DNA of 5,351 bases from contig JACQRN010000254.1 in assembly GCA_016206515.1 (NCBI GenBank), forward strand, positions 1 through 5,351. The letters run 5' to 3'. Position numbers and translations under genes: made by a program. Of this stretch, positions 1 to 5,351 are shown in pieces. Source of the DNA: Planctomycetota bacterium. Lineage in GTDB: Bacteria > Planctomycetota > SBBH01 > JACQRN01. The notes beneath the pieces are model-generated. The model had not been told where the DNA came from. It saw only the letters and a list, made by a program, of their open reading frames with translations, and ran no database searches. Position 1 is the first letter of the stretch, and each line of letters opens with the position of its first letter.

Positions 1-2
1 GG

Positions 3-2051
3 ATGGGGGGGATCTCCGCGCGCGCGCGCGGCGGCGCCATCGCGCTCGCCTCCGCCCTGTGCCTGTTCGCGGAGCTGATGGCGATCCGGTGGCACGCGGA
101 TTCGTTCCAGGTCTTCGCCTATTTCCGGAACCTCTCCCTGTTCGCGTGCTTCCTGGGGTTGGGGATCGGCTTCGCCCGCGCCGGCTCGCCCGGGGCGCTC
201 CGGACGCCGGTGGCGCTCGTGTCGCTGGGGCTCCAGGGGATCGCCCTGCGCCTCCTGGGGAAGACCCCGCTGGGGGGCGAGGCCCTGAACAACCCCGTGC
301 CGGAGCAGGCGTTGTTCGGTCTCTTCTCGACGAACCTCTGGGCGAAGTACGCGATCTGCTACGGGTTCCTGCTCCTGGTCTTCCTCTGGACGGCCGTCTC
401 CTTCGTGCCGCTCGGTCGCCTCGCGGGGCGCCTGATGTCCAGCGGGCCGCGGCTGTCCGCCTACGGCTGGAACCTGGCCGGGTCGCTCGCGGGAGTCGTG
501 GCGTTCTCGGCCTGCCTGGCGCTGTGGCTCCCCCCGCCGGCGTGGATCGGGATCGCGGTGCTCCTCGCCCTGCCGCTCCTGGGGCGTTCCCCGCTCGCCT
601 GGGGCCCGCCCGCGTGTGCGGCGGCGCTCGCGGCGGCCCTCTGGGCATTCCCGGGTCCGGAGGGGTTCGAGGAGATCCACTCCCCCTACCAGTACCTGAC
701 GTGCCGCCGGCACCCCGGTGGGACGGCGACGATCGGGGTCAACCACGCCTATTTCCAGCAGGTCCTCGACCTGCGCCCGGGGACGGTCGGGCGCTTCCCC
801 GGGAGCCGACTCGAGTCGCACGCGCGGTACTACGATTTCCCGTACGAGGGCGGGGAGCCGCCCGGGCGCGTGCTGGTCCTCGGCGCGGGGGCGGGGAACG
901 ACGTGGCGGCCGCGCTGCGCGCGGGGGCGCGCGAGGTGGACGCAGTCGAGATCGACCCGGCGATCGCCGATCTCGGCCGGCGGGTCCACCCGGAGCGCCC
1001 GTACGACGACCCGCGCGTCCGGGTGATCCTCGACGATGCCCGCAGCTTCCTGCGCCGCACGGACCGGTCGTACGACCTGATCGTCTACGGTCTGCTGGAC
1101 ACCCATGCGGTGCTGTCGAGCCACTCGAGCGTCCGGCTCGACAGCTACGTCTACACGGTGGAGGGGATCGCGGAGGCGGCGCGGCGCCTGGCGCCGGGGG
1201 GGCGGATCTCGATGACCTTCTCCCTCGTGTCGGACCTCCACGGCGCCAAGCTCGCGCGGATGTTCCGCGAGGCGCTCCGGTCCCCCGCCTGCGCGTACCG
1301 CACGCACTACGACAACGGCGTGACGTTCCTGTGGCCCGCCGTCCGTACCCCGCCCCCCCGGGGGGGGGTGGAGGGGTTCGAGGAGGTGACGGCCCGGTTC
1401 GAGGCGCGCGCCCCGCTCTCCGACCCGGCGACGGACGACTGGCCCTTCTTCTACATGCCGGTCCGGGCGTACCCGCGCTCCTACCTCGGGCTGGTGGCGA
1501 TCGTGCTGGCGTGCGCCGTCGCGCTCCTGCGCGGGGGGGGGCGTGGCGGAGGGTCGTGGCCGTGCTTCTTCCTGGGGGCGGGGTTCATGCTCGTCGAGAC
1601 GAAGGGGATCACCGAGCTGGGGCTCACCTTCGGGAACCGGTGGACGGTCGTCGGCGCGATGATCGCCGGGGTCCTCGTGATGGCGATGCTGGCGAATGCG
1701 CACGTCGCCCGGCACGGCGCGCGGCGGCTCGCCCCCTGGTACACGCTCCTCCTCGGATCCCTCGGCGCGGGGCTCCTCCTTCCGCCGGGGGCGTGGGAGC
1801 GGCTTCCCCCGGCCCTCGCCCCATGGCTGCACGCGGCGTGGCTGGCGCTCCCGGTCGGATTCTCCGGTGTCGTCTTCTCCGCGACGTTCGCCCGCTCCGG
1901 CTCGACCTCCGGCGCGCTCGCCTCGAACCTGCTCGGGGCGATGGCCGGCGGGCTCCTGGAGTACAACGTGATGTACTTCGGGCTCCGGGTGCTCTACCTG
2001 TTCGCCCTGGGGTGCTACGCGGCGGCGGCGGTAGCGTCCAGGAGAAGGTGA
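3..2051 (+). CDS. Polytopic membrane protein with central spermidine-synthase-like SAM-binding domain
   Basis: This 682-residue protein has a hydrophobic N-terminal half, a soluble Rossmann domain and a hydrophobic C-terminus. About six or seven membrane segments are likely within residues 10-215, including the family-like stretches around E24/R29 and Y154-G164. The SAM-binding glycine loop is VLVLGAGAGND (290-300), followed by the acidic strand end AVEID (314-318) and DDAR (344-347). A DDWPFFY motif (478-484) leads into about five further membrane segments, with LGAGFMLVETK at 524-534. These features match membrane-bound spermidine-synthase-like proteins. The usual catalytic aspartate after the DLIV strand (358-361) seems replaced by Y362-G363, giving YGLLDTH, so true aminopropyltransferase activity is doubtful and the substrate is unknown. 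The ATG at 3 suits the family's short N-terminus, but only two bases precede it, so an upstream start cannot be excluded. The stop is TGA at 2049-2051. A SAM-dependent methyltransferase is the main alternative. Confidence 0.85.
   Translation: MGGISARARGGAIALASALCLFAELMAIRWHADSFQVFAYFRNLSLFACFLGLGIGFARAGSPGALRTPVALVSLGLQGIALRLLGKTPLGGEALNNPVPEQALFGLFSTNLWAKYAICYGFLLLVFLWTAVSFVPLGRLAGRLMSSGPRLSAYGWNLAGSLAGVVAFSACLALWLPPPAWIGIAVLLALPLLGRSPLAWGPPACAAALAAALWAFPGPEGFEEIHSPYQYLTCRRHPGGTATIGVNHAYFQQVLDLRPGTVGRFPGSRLESHARYYDFPYEGGEPPGRVLVLGAGAGNDVAAALRAGAREVDAVEIDPAIADLGRRVHPERPYDDPRVRVILDDARSFLRRTDRSYDLIVYGLLDTHAVLSSHSSVRLDSYVYTVEGIAEAARRLAPGGRISMTFSLVSDLHGAKLARMFREALRSPACAYRTHYDNGVTFLWPAVRTPPPRGGVEGFEEVTARFEARAPLSDPATDDWPFFYMPVRAYPRSYLGLVAIVLACAVALLRGGGRGGGSWPCFFLGAGFMLVETKGITELGLTFGNRWTVVGAMIAGVLVMAMLANAHVARHGARRLAPWYTLLLGSLGAGLLLPPGAWERLPPALAPWLHAAWLALPVGFSGVVFSATFARSGSTSGALASNLLGAMAGGLLEYNVMYFGLRVLYLFALGCYAAAAVASRRR
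17..30. repeat. (CG)7 dinucleotide run in coding sequence
   Basis: Seven uninterrupted CG dinucleotides lie near the 5' end of the first gene and encode part of the basic ARAR stretch before the first membrane segment. Alternating CG can adopt left-handed DNA and is prone to slippage. In DNA this GC-rich it may simply reflect Arg/Ala codons. Confidence 0.6.
1353..1368. repeat. C7G9 homopolymer junction in coding sequence
   Basis: Seven C bases run directly into nine G bases, a self-complementary block inside the first gene. It encodes prolines, an arginine and glycines in the loop between the SAM-binding domain and the DDWPFFY motif. The reading frame stays open through it and the protein downstream still matches the family, so the length given here is probably right. 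Such tracts are prone to slippage and sequencing error. Confidence 0.7.
1533..1541. repeat. G9 homopolymer in coding sequence
   Basis: Nine G bases encode a glycine run in the short LRGGGRGGG loop between two C-terminal membrane segments of the synthase-like protein. The loop tolerates length change at the protein level, but a one-base slip would truncate the last membrane segments. Confidence 0.65.
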
Positions 2052-2060
2052 CGCCCCAGG

Positions 2061-2088
2061 TGGACTGTCCTCATTTTCCTCCTACAAT
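2061..2088 (+). promoter_or_regulatory. Predicted sigma70-like promoter for the DUF4956-CotH operon
   Basis: TGGACT (2061-2066) is a 4/6 match to the -35 consensus and TACAAT (2083-2088) a 5/6 match to the -10 consensus, with a 16-base spacer. The spacer contains a T-rich stretch (TCATTTTCCT), which stands out in otherwise very GC-rich DNA. Transcription would begin near 2095, about 15 bases before the ATG at 2110. It sits just after the stop of the preceding gene, which suggests the downstream pair can be transcribed independently. No operator-like inverted repeat was seen. Confidence 0.55.
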
Positions 2089-2100
2089 GCCGCCGCCTGC

Positions 2101-2108
2101 GGGGGGGG
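2101..2108 (+). promoter_or_regulatory. G8 tract acting as a possible ribosome binding site
   Basis: Eight G bases lie one base before the ATG at 2110. No AGGAGG-like sequence is present between the predicted transcription start and the ATG, so this purine tract is the only candidate for pairing with the CCUCC end of 16S rRNA, using its upstream part. The spacing is tight, so initiation may be weak, or may depend on a short leader. Confidence 0.35.
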
Positions 2109-2109
2109 C

Positions 2110-2799
2110 ATGGGAAGACTCGGACGGTTAGAGGCGACACTCTCTGTCACGCAGCACCAGCACCCGCTGGCGGCCTTCGTGCTGCATCTCCTGTTGAGCG
2201 CGGCCTTGGCGGCGGCGCTCGCCGCGGTGTACGCGCGCTACGGTCGGGCGTTGTCGAACCGCGGGCGCTTCGCATCGAATTTCGTCCTGCTTGCCGCGAC
2301 GACCACGCTGATCATCACCATCGTGAAGTCCTCGCTGGCCCTGTCGCTGGGGCTCGTGGGGGCGCTGTCCATCGTGCGCTTCCGGGCCGCCATCAAGGAG
2401 CCCGAGGAACTCGCCTATCTCTTCTGCGCCATCGCCATCGGTCTGGGCTGCGGCGCGCAGCAGACCGGGGTGACGCTCGCGGGGTCCTTCCTCATCGTGG
2501 CATTCCTGATCCTTCGCCGCCGCGCCGCCGCGGAGGGGGAGGCCGCGTCCAGCCTGCACCTCACGGTGTCCGGTCCCGTCGGGGGCGCGGTGACGCTGGA
2601 GCGGATCGCCGCGTGCCTGCGCGAGCATTGCGCGGAGGTGTCGCTCAAGCGCTTCGACGAGTCGGACAAGGGGATCGAGGCGTCGTTCGCGGTCACGCTG
2701 GCCGGCCTTGCACAGTTGGACCGCGCGCGCGCGGCGCTGCGCGGCCTGGGGGACTCGGTGCAGGTGCTTTTCCTCGATCTGGATCGCGACACGGGGTAG
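2110..2799 (+). CDS. DUF4956 domain-containing membrane protein
   Basis: This 229-residue protein has three or four membrane segments in its first 135 residues: about 20-41, 57-73, 76-90 and 102-135, the last probably two. The hallmark is the conserved stretch SIVRFRAAIKEPEEL (87-101), followed by FCAIAIGLGCGA (105-116), which I recognise as the DUF4956 core. The architecture resembles MgtC-type small membrane proteins. Residues 139-229 form a soluble tail with alternating strands and helices (LHLTVSGPVG near the start, VQVLFLDLD at the end), compatible with a ferredoxin/ACT-like fold. The family has no established biochemical function; its members often sit beside CotH and VTC-type polyphosphate polymerase genes. 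The CotH gene follows after 21 bases, supporting co-transcription and a shared role at the membrane. The ATG at 2110 lies shortly after a predicted promoter. The tail fold is inference. Confidence 0.88.
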   Translation: MGRLGRLEATLSVTQHQHPLAAFVLHLLLSAALAAALAAVYARYGRALSNRGRFASNFVLLAATTTLIITIVKSSLALSLGLVGALSIVRFRAAIKEPEELAYLFCAIAIGLGCGAQQTGVTLAGSFLIVAFLILRRRAAAEGEAASSLHLTVSGPVGGAVTLERIAACLREHCAEVSLKRFDESDKGIEASFAVTLAGLAQLDRARAALRGLGDSVQVLFLDLDRDTG

Positions 2800-2820
2800 G
2801 CGGGAACCGGGCCAGCGTCC
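2800..2820 (+). other. Short intergenic spacer between DUF4956 and CotH genes
   Basis: These 21 bases contain no AGGAGG-like ribosome binding site, only weak purine patches (GCGGGAA, CCGGG), and no terminator or promoter. The DUF4956 stop and the CotH start are in the same frame. The close spacing supports one transcript, with initiation on the second gene probably aided by ribosomes finishing the first. Confidence 0.6.
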
Positions 2821-5351
2821 ATGCGTTTGAAGGGGGCTGCACGTCCGCTGCTTGCGGCGCGTCTCGGGACGGCCCTGCGGAGCCGCCGGACCCTGCGTTG
2901 GGGCGTCCGCACGGTCTGCGTGCCGCTGCTGATGTGGCTGGGCATCGTCTTCCATCGGTCGGCGTACTATCCTGCGGTGCGGCGCTGGATCGATCCGCAC
3001 GCCCCCCTCAACGCCATGGCGGGGCTCTGGGTCACACCCCCGCGTCTGATGATGGATGTGGACTTCCTCTCCTACCGGGTCCTCGCGGAGCGCCGTGACG
3101 AGGCGCTCCGCACGGGCGTCCTCCTCGCGGAGCCGGGCGACGAGGTCGACGCCACGCTGCGCGACGGGGGGCCACCCATCCGCGCGAGGCTGCGGTTGAA
3201 GGGCGACTGGGCGGCCGACCACCTCTCGGGCGACAAGTGGTCCTTTCGCGTCCGCACGGACGCGGACGCGTCCTGGAACGGCATGCGGCGGTTCTCGCTG
3301 CACCGTCCCGACGCGCGCAACGGGGTCATCGAGTGGCTTTTCCATGAGGCGATGCGGCGCGAGGGGATCCCCCACCTGCGTTACGGCTTCGTGGACGTCA
3401 CGCTCAACGGGAAGCCGCTGGGGATCTACGCCTATGAGGAGCACTTCGATCGGCGCCTTTTGGAACACAACCGGCTGCGCGAAGGGCCCATCGTGCGCTT
3501 CAACGAGGAACTCTGGTGGCGCGTCGAGGCGGACGGGGCCTCCGGCGACGACCTCCCCGGAGCGCTTCTCCACGCCAACAAGATGCTGCCGGCCGCGGAG
3601 GTGGAGAGTTTTCAGTCCGGGTACTGGGAATCCGATCCCGTCCGCGTCTCGCAGCACCGCAAGGCCATGCATCTGCTCGAGGCGCTTCGCAGCGGCAGCG
3701 CCGCTGCGCACACGTTGGTCGACGTGGAAAAGACCGCGCGCCACTTCGCCGTGACGGACCTGTTCGGCGGTAACCACGGCGCACGATGGATCAACCGCCG
3801 CTTCTACTACAACCCCATCACCTCGCGCCTCGAACCGATCGCCTTCGACGCCAACGCCGGTCGCATCCTGCCCGCCTTGAGCGTCTGCCTCTCCGGAATC
3901 GACGGATACGAGGTCAACACGATCCTGCTCGAGGACCCCGTGATCTATGACGCCTACGTGAAGGCCCTGCAGCGCGTGTCCGCGCCGGCGTACCTGGAGG
4001 CCCTGCTGGCGGAGTCGGCGGAGGGCCTGCGGCGGAACCTGCGCATCCTGTACCGGGAAGATCCCTCTTGCCGCTTCGATCCGGGCGTCCTGTCGCTGAA
4101 CCAGCAGCGCATCCGGGAGACGCTCGCGCCGCGGCGCGCCGTGCGCGCCTACTGGAATGCCGGCGAGGACGGGACGGGGTCGCTCGACATCGGCAACGTG
4201 CAGATGCTGCCCGTGGACATCGTCGCCCTTCTTCGCGGGCGGGAGATCGTCCCGTTGCAGGCGAGACGGATGGCGCCCAAGCCGCCCATGGACCCGGTGC
4301 GCTTCGTCCGCATCCCCCTGCCGCCCGGGGCAGGCTCCCCCCCTGCGGTCGGCGAGCCGCCCTGGCTGCTGCAGTTGCGCATCGCCGGCACCGGGGAGGT
4401 GCGCGAGGAGGCGGTGTTTCCATGGCCGGTGGAGGAGCAGGGGCTGCGCGTGCACGACCCCGTCCGCTCGCCCCCCGATGTCGCGTCCTTCCCCTTCCTG
4501 GAATGGGACGAGGCCGCCCGGCGCGTCCTGGTGGCACCCGGCCGATGGACGTTGGACAGTCCCCTGCGTCTGCCAGAGGGGTACGCCCTGGTCGCGGGGG
4601 CCGGGACGGCGCTCGATCTGCGTGCCGGGGCCTTCCTCCTCGCGCAGGGGCCCGTGCTTTGGTCGGGCACCGAGGAGCATCCCGTCGAGCTCCTCTCCTC
4701 CGACGGCACCGGGGGCGGGCTGGCCGTGCTGGGCGCGCGGGAGCGGTCCACGTTATCGCATGTGCGCTTCCGCGGCCTGGGCGCCCCCGCGGCGGACGGG
4801 TGGGCGCTGACGGGCGCGGTCACCTTCCACGGGGCGGACGTCACGCTGCGCGACTGCCTCTTCCTGGAGAGTCGCGCCGAGGATGCGCTCAACACGATCC
4901 GGTGTGATTTCCTCCTGGAGCGCTGCGCCTTCGCCGACAGCGCGTCGGATGCCTTCGACGCGGACTTCTGCAGCGGTCGCATGGTCTCGGCGCGCATGGC
5001 GCGCTCGGGGAACGACGGCCTGGACCTGTCCGGCAGCGCCGTGCACATCGTCGACCTGCGCGTGCACGCCTCGGGGGACAAGGGGGTCAGCATCGGCGAG
5101 GACAGCCACGTCGAGGCCGGGTCCATCCGCATCGACGGCGCGCGCATCGGCGTGGCCTGCAAGGACTCGTCCGCGCTCGCGGTGGATAGCCTCTCGATCG
5201 CGGAGGCGGACATCGGTGTCGCGCTGTACCGCAAGAAGCCGCAGTTCGGGCCGGCCTCGGTGACGGCGCGCGCGCTGCAGTTGCAGTCCGTAGGCCAGGG
5301 GCATCTCGTCGAGCACGGCTCGCGCCTCCTGCACGATCGCGTCGCCGTCGA
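2821..5351 (+). CDS. Membrane-anchored CotH-family kinase with C-terminal right-handed beta-helix (3' end outside window)
   Basis: The frame is open from ATG 2821 to the window edge: 843 codons plus two bases, with no stop. An in-frame TAG at 2797 and no other start codon between make this ATG the earliest possible. A very basic N-terminus (nine Arg/Lys in residues 2-30) precedes one hydrophobic segment (about 29-44), a signal anchor placing the rest outside the cytoplasm. The CotH region spans about 120-400, with RLKGDW (125-130), KWSFRVR (139-145), LGIYAYEEHFD (200-210), TDLFGGNH (312-319) and RRFYYNP...PIAFDAN (326-345). These match the CotH fold of spore-coat and secreted atypical protein kinases; D313, D343 and N345 are candidate catalytic or metal-binding residues. 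A probable beta-sandwich linker covers about 440-545, followed from about 565 by a pectate-lyase-like beta-helix. The phosphorylated target is unknown. The DUF4956 neighbour supports assignment to the known CotH/DUF4956 gene group. Confidence 0.87.
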   Translation, partial: MRLKGAARPLLAARLGTALRSRRTLRWGVRTVCVPLLMWLGIVFHRSAYYPAVRRWIDPHAPLNAMAGLWVTPPRLMMDVDFLSYRVLAERRDEALRTGVLLAEPGDEVDATLRDGGPPIRARLRLKGDWAADHLSGDKWSFRVRTDADASWNGMRRFSLHRPDARNGVIEWLFHEAMRREGIPHLRYGFVDVTLNGKPLGIYAYEEHFDRRLLEHNRLREGPIVRFNEELWWRVEADGASGDDLPGALLHANKMLPAAEVESFQSGYWESDPVRVSQHRKAMHLLEALRSGSAAAHTLVDVEKTARHFAVTDLFGGNHGARWINRRFYYNPITSRLEPIAFDANAGRILPALSVCLSGIDGYEVNTILLEDPVIYDAYVKALQRVSAPAYLEALLAESAEGLRRNLRILYREDPSCRFDPGVLSLNQQRIRETLAPRRAVRAYWNAGEDGTGSLDIGNVQMLPVDIVALLRGREIVPLQARRMAPKPPMDPVRFVRIPLPPGAGSPPAVGEPPWLLQLRIAGTGEVREEAVFPWPVEEQGLRVHDPVRSPPDVASFPFLEWDEAARRVLVAPGRWTLDSPLRLPEGYALVAGAGTALDLRAGAFLLAQGPVLWSGTEEHPVELLSSDGTGGGLAVLGARERSTLSHVRFRGLGAPAADGWALTGAVTFHGADVTLRDCLFLESRAEDALNTIRCDFLLERCAFADSASDAFDADFCSGRMVSARMARSGNDGLDLSGSAVHIVDLRVHASGDKGVSIGEDSHVEAGSIRIDGARIGVACKDSSALAVDSLSIAEADIGVALYRKKPQFGPASVTARALQLQSVGQGHLVEHGSRLLHDRVAV
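4855..5226 (+). repeat. 22-residue beta-helix coil repeats within the CotH-family protein
   Basis: Residues about 679-802 of the CotH protein fall into six consecutive coils. A small residue recurs exactly every 22 positions: A689, A711, G733, G755, G777 and G799. Each is followed by a hydrophobic residue: L690, F712, L734, V756, V778 and V800. The hydrophobic strand before it (CLFLES, CAFADS, RMARSG, RVHASG, IRIDGA, LSIAEA) keeps pace with at most one-residue shifts. This is the signature of a parallel right-handed beta-helix. The repeat is at protein level; the DNA copies have diverged. Less regular coils probably precede it from about residue 565. Confidence 0.75.

Noticed and set aside
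2063..2077. Possible terminator: GGACTGTCC followed by TCATTTT
   Set aside because: The inverted repeat can form only about three base pairs with a three-base loop, and the T stretch is offset and interrupted. It overlaps the predicted -35 element, a better explanation.
59..2131. Open frame of 690 codons in another + frame across the first gene
   Set aside because: Its translation is almost entirely Arg, Gly, Ala and Pro, with no membrane segments or motifs, while the overlapping frame shows a full membrane and SAM-binding architecture.
2613..3098. + strand frame of 161 codons spanning the DUF4956/CotH junction
   Set aside because: It overlaps two well-supported genes, has a Gly/Ala/Arg-rich composition and shows no domain.
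2128..4680. Open frame of 850 codons on the - strand opposite DUF4956 and CotH
   Set aside because: It is very rich in Arg, Gln, Gly and His with no recognisable domain, and lies opposite two genes with clear family motifs. Long antisense frames are expected in DNA with this GC bias.
4149..5234. Open frame of 361 codons on the - strand opposite the beta-helix
   Set aside because: Ser/Arg/Pro-rich low-complexity translation with no motif; the + strand frame shows regular coil repeats.
4561..5351. C-terminal beta-helix as an active pectate lyase or other polysaccharide lyase
   Set aside because: The fold type is supported, but no convincing catalytic residue set of a lyase or glycosidase could be identified, so no enzyme activity was assigned.

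Overview
This window comes from a high-GC bacterial chromosome, roughly 70% G+C by eye, with strong G/C preference at third codon positions. The gene types (a membrane-embedded spermidine-synthase-like protein and a DUF4956/CotH pair) are scattered across several environmental phyla. I cannot name the lineage from sequence alone. All real genes lie on the + strand and fill almost the whole window.

Layout. Positions 3-2051 hold a polytopic membrane protein with a central SAM-binding Rossmann domain of the spermidine synthase superfamily. The canonical catalytic aspartate appears to be replaced. A 58-base gap (2052-2109) carries a good sigma70-like promoter (TGGACT, 16-base spacer, TACAAT) and a G8 tract just before the next start codon. 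Positions 2110-2799 encode a DUF4956-family membrane protein. After 21 bases, a gene starts at 2821 and runs off the right edge with at least 843 codons and no stop. It encodes a membrane-anchored CotH-type atypical kinase with a long C-terminal right-handed beta-helix.

How the genes work together. DUF4956 and CotH genes are known neighbours in many bacteria, often with a VTC/polyphosphate-polymerase-like gene, which would lie outside this window if present. Here they look like a two-gene-or-longer operon driven by the promoter at about 2061-2088. The kinase is predicted to act outside the cytoplasmic membrane. The upstream synthase-like gene has its own stop and is separated by the promoter, so a functional link is not shown.

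The most interesting element is the C-terminal part of the CotH protein. It is a parallel beta-helix whose coils repeat every 22 residues in near-perfect register, with a ladder of acidic residues at equivalent coil positions, joined to an extracytoplasmic kinase domain. Long open frames on the - strand and in other + frames are high-GC shadows. No RNA genes, insertion sequences, CRISPR arrays or convincing terminators were seen.
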